A DNA stretch of 64,000 nt, from positions 20,353,201 to 20,417,200 of the forward strand of contig OX463835.1 of NCBI GenBank assembly GCA_949825045.1, in the 5' to 3' direction. The translations under genes were made by a program, and so were the position numbers. Numbering within the stretch: the stretch's first letter is position 1; the number at the start of each line of letters is the position of its first letter. A model generated the notes under the pieces. The model searched no databases and was not told where the DNA came from. It worked only from the letters and a program-made list of their open reading frames with translations. Below, one piece after another: positions 1 through 10,739 of this stretch. This DNA is from Argyresthia goedartella. Lineage: Eukaryota; Arthropoda; Insecta; Lepidoptera; Argyresthiidae.

Positions 1-520
1 CAAAAGCAAACGTCAGTCAGTTGTAAATGTATGAATTTAAGCAAAGAGTTTCGTTTATCTGAGAATTTATATTAGTTATTTTTAAGTTAAAACTGACACG
101 CTGTACACGCTGTGATAAATCACAAAAAACATAAAACGCTCACGCTCAAAGGTTAAAGATCAGATCAGATTTTTTAATCATCTTGAACAAAATGAATACT
201 TCTGTATTTGTAGGTGTTGTTCATGATCGTGTTGACCAATGTAAATATAAATGTATATAAATCGTTACGAATAAAAATAAAACTGTGATACTTTGGGAAA
301 TGTTCTTTAGTCACCTTTTTAATATATTGTATTGAATAAATTATGAATGAATTGAATTGAATTTATTTACATTATGACAGGAGTTTAATGAATGTTTGTT
401 TTATATTGCATGAATTCTTGTTTGTGTTATTAGGATTGTTGTTTTTTTTTATTTGTATTATTAATCTTGATTGAATAATTTGAGAAATAAGAAATAATAT
501 AATAATTTTCCCCCTTAATG
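1..520. other. AT-rich non-coding stretch
   Basis: I see no convincing exon or RNA gene here. A short run of ATTGAATTGAATTG near 340-362 resembles the microsatellite tail left at the 3' end of many non-LTR retrotransposons, so part of this stretch may be a LINE 3' remnant in reverse orientation. The rest is AT-rich sequence with no structure I can name. Confidence 0.4.
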
Positions 521-619
521 CATGGCTTTAGCGGAAAGGGATAGCGATTTTCAACCGTATTGCTTGGGAATAAAGTTCAAAACTTATGAAACAATATATG
601 AGTTACCATGCATTAAGGG

Positions 620-860
620 GTTAATGCAATCATGTGAATGTTGTCATCGCCTGTTATTATTACCTTTAAATGATACGGCTAAAGCTAGGTGTGAAACTAA
701 ACTTAAGTTTAGCCGGCTAGTGTTAAGATTAATTTCGATCCTCGGCTAATGTCCGAAGTCATGTTCGTTTGTGATAACGGATGTCATCATTAATCGGCTA
801 GACTGCACATTAGCCGATGCGTTTCGGTTAATGTTGACATTAGTTAGCTAATGTTGAAAA
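620..860. repeat. cluster of TTAGCCGA / TCGGCTAA motifs
   Basis: Within about 240 bases the motif TTAGCCG, or its complement CGGCTAA, occurs repeatedly, with related TTAGCTAA words. One pair forms a small perfect dyad (ATCGGCTA ... TAGCCGAT). It looks like a degenerate repeat. A short open frame at 522-749 overlaps it but has no exon features. Confidence 0.35.
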
Positions 861-1224
861 CGAAGTAAGTATTCGTGCGACTGCGGGGAGCGGGGCGGGG
901 TAATAGCTAGCTTATATATTAGAACCATATAGAAATTTAATTTAAATGTGTTTTGTCTATTATGTTAGTATAACTTGTATAAATAAATAAAAGAGGATTT
1001 TGCTTACACAGGTCTACAATCATAAATTAGTTATTTTTTAAAGGTAAAAAACTGTATATTTCTGAGACTACGGGATTATGTATACATTTTTAACATAAAA
1101 ATGGGTAAAATATCAAAATGAGCAAATATCGAATAAATCATTGTATTAACGACTTTCTTATGGTTTCTAATGAGTAAACCAACCATCTTTGAATTTTACT
1201 TAAATACCTGAACAAAAAAAGCCG

Positions 1225-1330
1225 GCCAAGTACGAGTCGGATTGGCGCACCAAGGGCTCCGAACAAATCGCATTTTTTGGAGAAGGGAGTACACAAATTT
1301 ACGGTTTCCGGTTTTAGCCCTTTAATACCT
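1225..1330 (+). mobile_element. Helitron-like element, 5' end fragment
   Basis: The stretch carries a decayed copy of the conserved segment GGCCAAGTGCGAGTCGGA followed by an altered GAAGGGTTCCG, the end shared by the complete copies at 26676-26977 and 14272-14684. Only this end is present. Confidence 0.5.
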
Positions 1331-1585
1331 TGCTTCGTGCCAAATTGTATGATTCGAGGTCTAGCCTAGCCAGGAGTAAAAAATAAAATATATCTTTCGC
1401 ACTTTTCTTTTCGTGTCTCGAGGAGGCATCAAAGACGCGGACGAATTAACCCAAGTCCCCGCCCCCCGCCCTAAATCTTCACCCCCACCCTCTTAATGAC
1501 GTCATACGAGCTCTACTGTACTATATAGATACACCTCTTTAGTTTAATGGAGCTTGATTGGGACTTCTTATAGGTTTAGTCAAAA

Positions 1586-1672
1586 CATGCTGTTTCTGGT
1601 TCCCACGACTCAGTGTATCTTAGCGTGGGGCTAGAAGCAATGTATGTGCCTGTATGCAAATGTTATGTTAAG
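1586..1672 (+). mobile_element. SINE family A, tail fragment
   Basis: It matches the body and tail of the tRNA-headed SINE seen complete at 37108-37300: GCTGTTTCTGGTTCCCACGA, then a CAGGGTATCCTAGTG-like block, then AGAAGCAATGTATGTGCCTG. The tRNA-like head is missing, as expected for a 5'-truncated SINE. Confidence 0.6.
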
Positions 1673-1787
1673 AAATGTTATTATAACCGAGTAACTACGA
1701 AAAATAATGACAGGAGTTTATTTTTTGTAGTAAGACCCTAAATGTTCTCTACGGCCGACCGTTTTCGCAACTGTAATTCGTTACCAG

Positions 1788-1920
1788 TGGCTCAAGCAGG
1801 AATAAATACCAGAGTGAAAAAGTGTTCGAGTTCAGATAAAATGAACCTTGTCATTGTCCATAAGAGTCACTGACAGTTCGATTCGCATACTTTTTCGACG
1901 CGTAATTATTCCTGCTTCCT
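1788..1920. mobile_element. small MITE, ends AAGCAGGAATAA, copy 1
   Basis: Both ends carry an imperfect inverted AAGCAGGAATAAtTAC block: TGGCTCAAGCAGGAATAA at the left, and CGCGTAATTATTCCTGCTT at the right in inverted sense. The same arrangement recurs at 17273-17422, including the internal block GAGTTCAGATAAAATGAACC. Two copies with inverted ends and no ORF suggest a non-autonomous DNA element. Confidence 0.55.
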
Positions 1921-2489
1921 ATACAGTTCGCAAGATTTTTTATTATTTGTTCGCAACCAGTTGCGAAGCTAGAGAACTTTTTACTTGACCGCAACTAGTC
2001 ATCCTGATGATTCAGTTTCGCAACCGACTGCGCCGCCATAAGATTTATTTTTCCTTATTCGCAACATTCGATAACACTTTGATGACACTCTATTTTTTTG
2101 ATTTGCTTAAAAATTTTTCAAGAGGATACGGGCCACTACAAAAATACTCATAGACAATTACTAGGTATCTAATCTTGACAATGCACTCACAGCGACGTGA
2201 TCATATCGTTATTTCAGAACAGTAACTTTACCTGTAATTAACACTATTTTATAATCTATTTCTTCTTCAACGTGTTTGCCTCAAGTTCGAAAAATATAAT
2301 ATGATTCAGTTTATTTAATTTTGTAGGTAAGAAAGAAGGGACTTCACTAGATTGACATAACAATATTTCGTTTCAATTGCATTTTTTTAAATTCATTATT
2401 TTATCCACTGGTTGCGAATAAAGAAATGCTTTCTCCCATCGCAACTATGTAAGTTTGGGAAGTTCTTATTCTTTGTTCGCAACCAAGTT

Positions 2490-2701
2490 GTGGTTAAGGA
2501 ATAAGTTCTCTAGATTTGCAACTGGTTACGAATAAAGAATAAAAATTCTTAATTCGCAACTGGTTCGGATGGTGGCGAATCACAGTTAAGGGATTGTGGT
2601 TAAGGAATAAGTCCTCTAGATTCGCAACTGGTTACGAACCAAGAAGAAAAAATCTTAATTCGCAACTGGTTAGGGTGGTGGCGAATTACAGTTAAGGGAA
2701 T
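2490..2701 (+). repeat. 106-bp tandem duplication rich in CGCAACTGGTT
   Basis: Two adjacent units each start GTGGTTAAGGAATAAG and end near CAGTTAAGGGA, with a period of 106 bases. Each unit holds two copies of the word CGCAACTGGTTA/C. Diverged versions of the same word (TTCGCAAC, GTTGCGAA) continue leftward to about 1765, so the duplication is the freshest part of a larger degenerate repeat field. Confidence 0.65.
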
Positions 2702-2936
2702 ACCTCGTCCGCGCAAAGATCCCCGTTACTCCAGGCCGAATGACCCGCAGTGTGAGAGGAATCGGGTATATTTATAAATATTTATGATTTGAGTGTGCTA
2801 TTCCAATTTGTCAGAAAATAAAAAGGGTAAATTTAGAACTCATTTCAATAATTATTTCTATCGAGCGAAATACCTCCAATCGCGTTTCTGTTATAACAAT
2901 TCTAGAAAAAGGTCTCAAAATTGTTATATTAATTTA

Positions 2937-3381
2937 TTTATCTACACACGTATCATAAACCCTCTTTACTGCGTACAAAAACCGCACGTTACGATCAGCA
3001 TAATGTTAAACTACTTGGTAAAAACTCATTTCTTATCTGAAAAATTACACATTATGACCATAATGTGTAATTTTTACATTCAAATTTCGAACGCCGACGC
3101 CCGCCTGCGTGCCGCCCCTACTTTGTTTGTGAAGTTGGTACTACTGAACAAGCTAAACAAGTGCAAAGGAATTATCAATGCCACCATGCCGGTCGAACAT
3201 GCGGTTCCCGATCACATTAAAGAGAGCTTATGATGTGTCTAGATAAACTGGTGTATGTAACTGTACATAATTAGGCATTAAAACTCTCGAGTGATATTAT
3301 TATGAAAGTCGCCTTCGGCTCGTTTCAGGAACTCACCGTGTATTAATGCCCTCCATTATGTAGCAGTCACATAAACTACTA
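2937..3381 (+). mobile_element. double-hairpin MITE, copy 1
   Basis: The core (2937-3247) is bounded by an imperfect inverted repeat of about 65 bases: TTTATCTACACACGTATCAT at the left matches the complement of ATGATGTGTCTAGATAAA at the right, and homology runs inward through ACCGCACGTTACGACCAGCAT. Near its centre is a near-perfect palindrome around ACATTATGACCATAATGT. The core is followed by a second foldback (3248-3381) whose arms run GTGTATGTAACTGTACATAA and, inverted, TTATGTAGCAGTCACATAAA. Every copy in this window keeps the core next to at least part of the second hairpin. An open frame at 2793-3233 runs through the core, but no protein family was recognised. Confidence 0.75.
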
Positions 3382-3808
3382 TTATCTACAAGTATCATAA
3401 ACCCTCTTTACTGCGTCCAAAAACCGCACGTTACGACCAGCATAATGTTATACTACTTGGTAAAAGATCATTTCTTATCTTAATATTGATACATTATGAC
3501 CATAATGTATCAATTTTCGACAAATTATGACATTCAAATTTCGAACGTCGACGCCCGCCTGCGTGCCGCCCCTAGTTTGTCTGTGAAGTTGGTACTACAG
3601 AACAAGCTGAACAACTGCAGAGCAATGATCAATGCCACAATGCCGGTCAAACATGCGGTTCCTGAACACATCAAAGAGAGCTTATGATATGTGTGTAGAT
3701 AAACTAGTGTATGTAACTGTACTTAATTAGGCATTAAAACTCCCGAGCGATATTACTATCTCGAGTATTAATGCCCTCCAATATGTAGCAGTCACATAAA
3801 CTACTATT
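3382..3808 (+). mobile_element. double-hairpin MITE, copy 2 (tandem to copy 1)
   Basis: Same layout and orientation as copy 1: core 3382-3703, second hairpin 3704-3808. The two copies differ at many positions, so this is not a recent exact duplication. They abut with no spacer, either because one inserted at the other's end or because the whole unit was tandemly duplicated long ago. Confidence 0.75.
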
Positions 3809-3898
3809 AACTTGGGACTTCTTTTGAACACAAGAGAAATAACTTCAAAAAGTGTCGATTTTGTTGATTGTGTCGGCCGCAGAGAAAATCATTCCGTG

Positions 3899-4004
3899 TT
3901 ACCACAAAAAATATTAAACAGCATTTAACCTCAAAACAAACGTCAAACTCCATACACTTTGTTTTAAAAAAAGTGTTGAATAGTTGTTTATTTTTTTGTG
4001 GTAA
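3899..4004. mobile_element. short foldback MITE, TTACCACAAAAAA ends, copy 1
   Basis: The left end TTACCACAAAAAATATTAAA is the inverted complement of the right end GTTTATTTTTTTGTGGTAA. The interior AACAAACGTCAAA is shared with the copy at 16335-16439. About 106 bases, with no ORF. Confidence 0.65.
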
Positions 4005-4479
4005 GGCCCATTGTGTTTAAGCCTAAATTGGCTATATCCCTAGTCTTAAGGCTTAACAGAGATTACCCCACTCTGAGGATAATGATTCCAGAAGCGTACG
4101 TAATTTCACCTCACGGGGAGACCTCACGCTACAGTAGCCCCCCCTAGCGGCGAATCAACACGCGATAGCCCTACTTAAACCTTCATACAACATGACTTCA
4201 AACTATCACTTTGTTGACTTCTAGATCGATCTCAGATTCACCTCTGCACATTGCCCTCGCTGTCACTGTATCTTATAAGAGTGGTAAAGGTGTACAAACA
4301 ACTCGTCCTATGACGGAATGTCGGCCACCTGGCAGATGTTCTGGGGGCCAGTTTGTATGGACCATTGTTTTAGGGATCCTTAGTAGATTTCGCTACACTA
4401 AACTCTGATGATTCAGTGGTAGGTTTTTATCTATCATACGATAGATATTTAAAAAATACTATATTCAAATAAAATAGAT

Positions 4480-4750
4480 ATACAAGGTGACATTTAACTA
4501 GCTGACCATATTTTGGGGTTTGATAGCACCGATCATTATGAACAACTTCCCCAAAGACACATATGGTCGCAAATGAAAAATATTTTTTGTCCCTCAGTAC
4601 ATTGACCCGATCAGCTGATTACAAGTTACTATGGGAGACCCAATATTTTGGTTTTGTTTACGACCATAAGTTTCTTGGGGAAAGTTGTTCATAATAATGG
4701 GTACTATCATTCCCCAAAATATGGTCGGCTAGTTAAATGTCACCTTGTAT
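4480..4750. mobile_element. foldback MITE, ATACAAGGTGACATTTAA ends, copy 1
   Basis: This 271-base element has long inverted ends: ATACAAGGTGACATTTAACT at the left and its inverse at the right. The homology runs inward through ACCATATTTTGGGG and ATGAACAACTT for about 80 bases per arm. There is no ORF. A TA duplication at the outer edges is possible. The second copy at 15491-16159 is split by a later insertion, which fixes the order of events. Confidence 0.8.
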
Positions 4751-5078
4751 AAATGTAGCCCATTATTGTCCCCACCGGGGGGCACGGGCACCGGCCACCG
4801 GGGGGCCTCCGACACAGCTTTACGACTACCACCACCGAGTAGCGACAGTGGCCGGGTGCTGCAGCTCAACGTGTCATCCGGAACACGGCACACGGAAGCG
4901 TCCGAAACAAACGCCACATAGAACGGACACCCATCCAGTGCCCGCCTCGGCCAGATGTTGCTACCCGCACAATCGTTTAAAATGTGCGAATACCGCTACG
5001 GCATGGACGCTTAAATAAAATCATATATTTTTTTTTAATTTTAATTAAAAAAATGCATCATTGTTAACACATCAGTCA

Positions 5079-5372
5079 AGTAAGTGGAGTCGGAATCGCA
5101 CACGAAGGGTTCCGTACCATCGTACAAGAAAAAATGCAGAATCACAAAGCTATTGTATGGCAAAAATCAATAAAAAATGCATTAAATTAAATATTTTTTG
5201 CTGTAGCGGCAACAGAAATACACATTCTGTGATAATTTCAACTCTCTACCTATTGCGGTTCATGAGGTACAGCCCGCTAACGGACAGACGGACGGACGGA
5301 CGGACTGACAGACGAACAGCGGAGGTTTAGTAACAGGATCCCGTTTAGCACCCTCCGGCTACGGAACCAAAA
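5079..5372 (+). mobile_element. Helitron-like non-autonomous element
   Basis: The left end has a decayed GAGTCGGA-CGCACACGAAGGGTTCCGTACC block. The middle has GCAACAGAAATACA and a GACG microsatellite (about 5284-5304). The right end has a GCTACGGAACC block after CCCGTTTAGCACCC. This is the same layout as the better preserved copy at 26676-26977. Confidence 0.65.
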
Positions 5373-5855
5373 AAATAAGCATTCAATTCGTTTAAAAACA
5401 ATAAAATATAACTCACAAGCATACAATTAACTTTCCCCATCAGCAGGTATTAAGTAAAAATAAATTATTAATTTATCAAGAATAGGTACAAGTCGGGGTC
5501 AATAAGAAATAATAAATATATAAATAAAAATAAATATATACATAATGCAATTAAAGTAGAAAGCGCGGCAGGTGACCGACGAGCTACAATATGACGTGGT
5601 CTGGTTTATGCAGAACGGAACATTTTTAAATATTTATTTATTTAAAGAGTTTGCTACAATGGCGACCAAGTCACCCCCATAATAGTAGTTTATGTGACTG
5701 CTGCATAATGGAGGGCATTAATACTCGAGTTCATAATAATATCACTCGAGAGTTTTAATGCCTGATTATGTACAGTTACATACACTAGTTAATCTACACA
5801 CATATCATAAGCTCTCTTTGATGTGTTCAGGAACGGCATGTTTGACCGGCATTCG

Positions 5856-7077
5856 GGTTTGACCGGCCGGTTTCGACCAGGACTGTCTACTGAAAGTGCG
5901 ATTCTGAGTCTTAAGCACACTGTCAGATACTACACGGATAGGAAAACACCTGTTTATGCATGCTTCTTGGATTTATCAAAAGCTTTTGATCTCGTGTCTT
6001 ATTAGGTTCTGTGGAAGAAAGTGAATGAAACTGGACTACCTTGTGAACTTACCAGTATTTTTAAATACTGGTATGCAAACCAGACGAATTGTGTTAGGTG
6101 GGCCAACAAGCTTTCGGACACATATAGGTTGGAGTGCGGGGTGAGACAGGGGGGGTTGACCTCGCCGTCGCTCTTCAACTTATATGTGAATGATCTGAGG
6201 AGCTCAGCAATGCGGGTGTCGGCTGCTCCATTAACGGGAAATTGGTAAACAACATCAGCTACGCAGACGACATGTGCTTGTTGAGCCCTTCGATCAGTGG
6301 TTTAAGGAGGCTGGTGTCTATGTGTGAGACCTATGTGGAAGCTCACGGTTTGCGCTATAATCCAACTAAAAGCGAAATTATGATATTTAAAGTAGGTAAT
6401 AAGGCTCCAACTCATGTACCGCCTATTTTTTTGAGTGGATCTCAATTGAGACAAGTTAGTGTATTTAAATATCTTGGTCATCTGGTAACCGAGGAGTTAT
6501 CAGATGATCAAGATATGGAGAGGGAGCGAAGGGGGTTGGCGATTCGCTGCAATATGCTGGCCCGCAGATTTGCGCGGTGTGGGAGGGCTGTCAAGGTGAC
6601 TTTATTCAAGGCATATTGTCAGTCCTTATACACGTGTGCTTTGTGGGTCAGATACAAGCAGAAGTCGTTCGACGCCCTTCGAGTCCAATATAACAATGGT
6701 TTCAGGATGCTGTTGGGGCTGCCGCGTTATTGCGGTGCATCGGGGATGTTTGCTGAAGAGCGTACGGTAGATTTTTACGCTATACTTCGAGCACGAACGG
6801 CATCCCTGATGTACCGTATGTGGGGTTGCGCCAACTCCATCCTGGACATCATTGAGGAAAGGATAGACTGTCCGATCAGGTGTCACTGGGTAAACATTCA
6901 CATGACATATAATTAAAAAAAAATGTAAAGCCCAGTACACCGGGGTTGGATAGTCTATCCTATCCATGCTTTTGTTAATTTATTTAATTTAATTTATTAA
7001 GTTAGTGTAAGCGTTTTTAAAACAATGTATGGATCGCTAGTAGTCCGAAATAAAAATATTTGAATTGAATTGAATTG
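5856..7077 (+). mobile_element. 5'-truncated non-LTR retrotransposon
   Basis: The insertion starts inside the reverse transcriptase domain and runs to a 3' untranslated region ending in the simple tail GAATTGAATTGAATTG. A missing 5' end with a microsatellite tail is the usual product of incomplete target-primed reverse transcription. It lies inside double-hairpin MITE copy 3. Confidence 0.8.
5859..6919 (+). pseudogene. non-LTR reverse transcriptase fragment, broken
   Basis: Reverse transcriptase blocks in order: FRPGLSTESAI, then DLSKAFD, then GVRQGGLTSPSLFNLYVNDL, then the catalytic SYADDM followed by HGLRYNPTKSE, then a thumb-like region with FKYLGH. An in-frame stop at 6003-6005 lies just after the first catalytic block, and the frame shifts between 6235 and 6248, so the enzyme cannot be made. 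The endonuclease domain is absent. The GVRQGG and NNISYADD wording is typical of an insect LINE family often annotated as endonuclease-reverse transcriptase. I do not assign a clade. Confidence 0.85.
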
Positions 7078-7619
7078 TGGCTCTGCAGTTGTTTAGCTTG
7101 TTCTGTAACTTCACAGACAAACTAGGGGCGGCACGCAGACGCTATTATAATTTTTCAGATAAGAAATGAGTTTTTACCAAGTAGTTTAACATTATGCTGA
7201 TCGTAACGTGCGGTTTTTGTACGCAGTAAAGAGGGTTTATGATACGTGTGTAGATAAACGGTTTTTATGTGTGTACATAACAAATTAACTTTACCTACAC
7301 CTGTGTTTGTCTCTTTCTCTCCTAGCCATAAAAATGGCCATATGCGAAAATTATACACGTTATCTGAAAAAAAAAACCTATACACCGCAGTTCCTGTAAA
7401 AGTGAAGAAAACTTAATAGTAAAATTAAATATATTACATTTAGCTCATCACGCGGCTTATCATACGGCAGGTGCAATTGTTTAGAAATCGGATTCGCATT
7501 CTTAGGGTTCAGGGTTTGGATCCAAGTTCGGACATAATTGACGGAGCGTGCGAAGCGTCTCCGTTTCAGGATTGGACATAAATGCTTTCGCATGTCCGGA
7601 TGTTATCCTCTACAGGCCG

Positions 7620-8080
7620 CATTTCTCAGCTGATTCTCGTGAATGTTCGTTAGCAAGTTCGATGATTAAATAGATATTTTTTGTCGATTCAGTTTTTGGA
7701 AATTTTTCGTAAAGGCGGAGACGGTTTAAAAGTTTCTAAAAACCGCTACATTTTAAACAGCTTGATGGATTTTAACAAATAAGGTGTCTTTGGTTTTGTA
7801 GAGACCGTGAGAGTAAGAGGCTATATAATTTTAGTGAATAGTCAATAGGTTGGATTTAAGACCGCAAAATGTAGTTCACAAAGTTATTGCTGCGGCTACT
7901 TTCATACTCCATGTACGTAAGCACGTGCGTATAAGTGTGTATGTGTTATTAAAAGAAAATGTCATATTCGCGAGGTCTACAGCTCACAAAGCCACTAGTA
8001 TATATTCTCTTTTTGTTTTTTCAGGACCGATTTTTTAAATTAAAGCAGGCGATTTTGTTGCCTTTTGATGACAACTCACA
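7620..8080. repeat. repeat related to the Helitron-like family interior
   Basis: A block at about 7840-7925 (AAGTTATTG-TGCGGCTACTTT, then CTCCATGTACGTAA) is shared with 45050-45100 and, in reverse, with the interiors of the Helitron-like copies at 14272-14684 and 15650-16066. The ends are not clear. A good-looking acceptor at 8023 (TTTTTTCAG) leads into no recognisable coding sequence. Confidence 0.4.
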
Positions 8081-8814
8081 AACAAAACACTTACAATATT
8101 TTTGAGCCGTTGAGAAACTGAAATCACAGTACACTGTGCCCAATTATTTATTTACAGAATTATGGCCGGAAGCAATAATCAAAGGTTTCCGAACGTGGTT
8201 TTAACTGATTTGATTAGGGTGTCGTCGTACGATCACACAGTTATTATTACACGGTTATTAAGTACGGTAACCGTACATTTATATAAAATCCATTTATTTT
8301 TAGGTCGGGTCAGTCTTTGTCTCTGAACCAATATTATTTGTAAGGGAAACGCCTTTTAGAGCTCATGCTAACCTGGTACACGCGACAAAACTAAACTACC
8401 TAAAAATATTTAAAAACAAGTATCTATAGAACGGGACTCCCATTTCTTGTGTATCCTCTACAACATCTTGTGGAACCCACGTTATCCTATCTTTGAATTT
8501 CTTTCATCAGGCCTCGGAGAACTAACATAGCGTCTAAGCTCAAAGCCCCACAACGTTGCACTGCAACCTACGAGTTCAGAATCCGAGCCATACTGATTTT
8601 GGATTGAACTTCCCCGATTCATCAGAGGCAGTCCGTCGCTAAATATTTTTTAAACTCGCTTAATACGAACATCTTTCTCTTTCAAGATATATTAGTACTT
8701 ATTGTTATGTTAATACGCTGTATTCAAGTGCTTGTGTATATGTAGTCTGTTATATTATTGTGTAAGTACTTAGTCCAGTAGATAGGGTTTTATTTATATA
8801 AGGTTATGTGTTAA

Positions 8815-8940
8815 GGCTGGGGATATAGAAAAAAATTCCTCTGGTCTAGGATGTTCATATGTGTGTGACGTCGGTGTTTCCTGATATCCCACGACACAGG
8901 ATATCCTAGTGTGGCAAAGCTAGGTCCTGTAAGTAAATGA
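8815..8940 (+). mobile_element. SINE family A, 5'-truncated
   Basis: It matches the body of SINE family A (GTGTGTGACGTCG, CACGACACAGGATATCCTAGT) but has no tRNA-like head and is diverged. Confidence 0.6.
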
Positions 8941-8974
8941 ATGACGGTAAAAATAATAAATACATAAATATTAA

Positions 8975-9368
8975 AGGACAATCTTACACAAAACGAACTA
9001 AAGTCTGGCCGCTGAGAGAATACGATTCTGACAGGTCAAAACCCATATTTTTTTACATGCAATGAAAAATATTGCTTATTATGTCCGCATTAAGGAAATT
9101 CCCACACTTTGGCCGTGTTTAGAATGCGATTACATTCTAAACACGGCCGAAGTGTAGGCCCATAGTAAGCTCAACAAGACTTGTGTTATGGGTACTAGAC
9201 GACGATATATTTAACAGAGATAAATGCTTATGTTAATAGATAGAAAACGTCCAAGACTAAGACAAAAATCTTCATGCTCATCTCGCAAATATTTGCCCTT
9301 ACCGGGATTCGAACCGAAGACCGTCAGCTTCGTAGGCAGGGTCACTACCCGCAAAACGGTCGTCTAAA
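8975..9368 (-). mobile_element. SINE family C, interrupted
   Basis: The tRNA-like head lies at about 9295-9365 on the minus strand: the B box appears as CGGGATTCGAAC on the plus strand, and the A-box region as TTCGTAGGCAGGGTCA. The body (CTTGTGTTATGGGTACTAGA) follows and the tail piece AATCTTACACAAAACGAACT lies at 8978-9000. Compared with the copy at 47290-47505, about 145 bases that include a palindrome have been inserted into the tail at roughly 9003-9147. Confidence 0.65.
9104..9155. repeat. 23-bp-arm palindrome
   Basis: Arm ACACTTTGGCCGTGTTTAG... (9104-9126) and its inverse (9133-9155) match at 22 of 23 positions, with a 6-base loop CGATTA. It sits at the edge of the block that interrupts SINE C, so it may be the end of a small inserted foldback element. 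Confidence 0.7.
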
Positions 9369-10329
9369 TATTTATTTATATAAAAATGGATTTATATAAA
9401 TTAACATCACGCATTTCCCATACGATTTGTAGGCAGAGCCAGTTTTGCATTCAGGTTTAGCCAGAAACTCATTTCTCGTGGTTTAGATTCAGACACGACA
9501 CAAACGGGGTAGGTGTCTATGGGGTCTCTGATAAGCCGCAGCACCTCAACTAGAGAACCCATTGCGATCAACTTGTCACTTATCGCTTACGCCCATCCCG
9601 TCGCACGCGCAGCCCATTCACGCTCGACTTTAATTGACGCGTGTAAATTGGCGCACTGTCGAACCAGTTTACTGACAAACTACCGTTCAATGGCTCTTAT
9701 TGCCTTCACAATAAGGCACTTTCGGTTTTAGGATGGTCGAAAGCAAGAAGCTTTTGTTTGGTTTCGTGTTATTGCAATGCACTTTTTGTACAGTGCGTCT
9801 ACGATGTGGGTTGGAGCCTAGTGTGGGATTCACAATCATTGGTGTCGTAGTGTGGGCAAGGTCTAGATAGGCTAAAGCAGAGCCCTGATTCAATAATATC
9901 AAACAGGAATCGGGGCTTTACTTGGATGCAGAGGCTGCGGTGATGGGGTAGTCCCCCAGCATTGAATATCTGGCCAAACGTGGGCACACCATTTTCCATG
10001 TTGTTTATTTTTTCAGTACAATATTCGAAAATGGGCAAGACCGTATTCCTGCTGTACATACCAGTCTCAAAACAGTCTCAACACGTTTTCGGCACATAAT
10101 TTGTTTCGCGTGAAAAATTACTTCATTGATATTATAATTGTAAAGGTCACCGCAGAGCGCGTGCTTTCACGCATTTTGCCTTTTTTTTCGGACCGATTTG
10201 TCTGCGGTTTCGGTTTAAACAATTACTACACGATACAAAATATCCCAGTTGGGGGGTGGCAGATTTTAAGCCATAACTTTATCCTTCACGCTAAAATGTA
10301 GTTGGAAGGATTCTAAGGTCACAAAGGGT

Positions 10330-10725
10330 AGGTTCTTAAGGTGTCAGTTGTGCTTAAGGGGTTTCAGTTGAGTAATTGAGGATTCAGTAGTTTTCAAGGG
10401 GGTTCAGTTGGGGTATTAGGGTTAAAGTTGGGTTCTTGGGGTTTCAGTTAAGTACTTGAGAATTCCATTGGGTTCAAGGGGGTTCAGTTGAGTTCTTGGG
10501 GATTTCGTTGGGTTCAAGGGGTTTCAGATGAGTAATTGAGGAATCAGTTGGGTTCAAGGGGGTTCAGTTGAGTTCTTGGCGATTTCGTTGGGTTCAAGGG
10601 GTTTTAGATGAGTAATTGAGGATTCAGTTGAGTTCAAGGGGGTTCAGTTGAGTTCTTGGGGTTTCAGTTGGGTTCAAGGGGGTTCAGTTGAGTTCTTGGG
10701 GTTTCAGTTGGGTTCAAGAAGGATC
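10330..10725 (+). repeat. GT-rich minisatellite, about 20-bp units
   Basis: Repeated words GTTCAGTTGAGTTCTTGGGG and TTTCAGTTGGGTTCAAGGGG alternate for about 400 bases, with point variation among units. One strand is strongly G+T rich with frequent GGGG runs. The right half is more regular than the left. Confidence 0.75.
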
Positions 10726-10739
10726 AAAAACGCGTCACG

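Larger units (their letters stand above)
5688..7259 (-). mobile_element. double-hairpin MITE, copy 3, split by a LINE
   Basis: The MITE family of 2937-3381 appears here in reverse: second hairpin and right core end at 5688-5855, then a 1.2-kb LINE insertion, then the rest of the core at 7078-7259 ending TGATACGTGTGTAGATAAA. A few bases around the junction are missing compared with intact copies, so the insertion came with a small deletion or later loss. Confidence 0.75.

Noticed and set aside
522..749. 75-codon plus-strand open frame as a gene
   Set aside because: No splice signals, no domain, and it overlaps a degenerate repeat cluster.
8000..8060. Exon starting at a TTTTTTCAG acceptor
   Set aside because: The following frame closes quickly and the region is shared with a repeat at 44570-45290.
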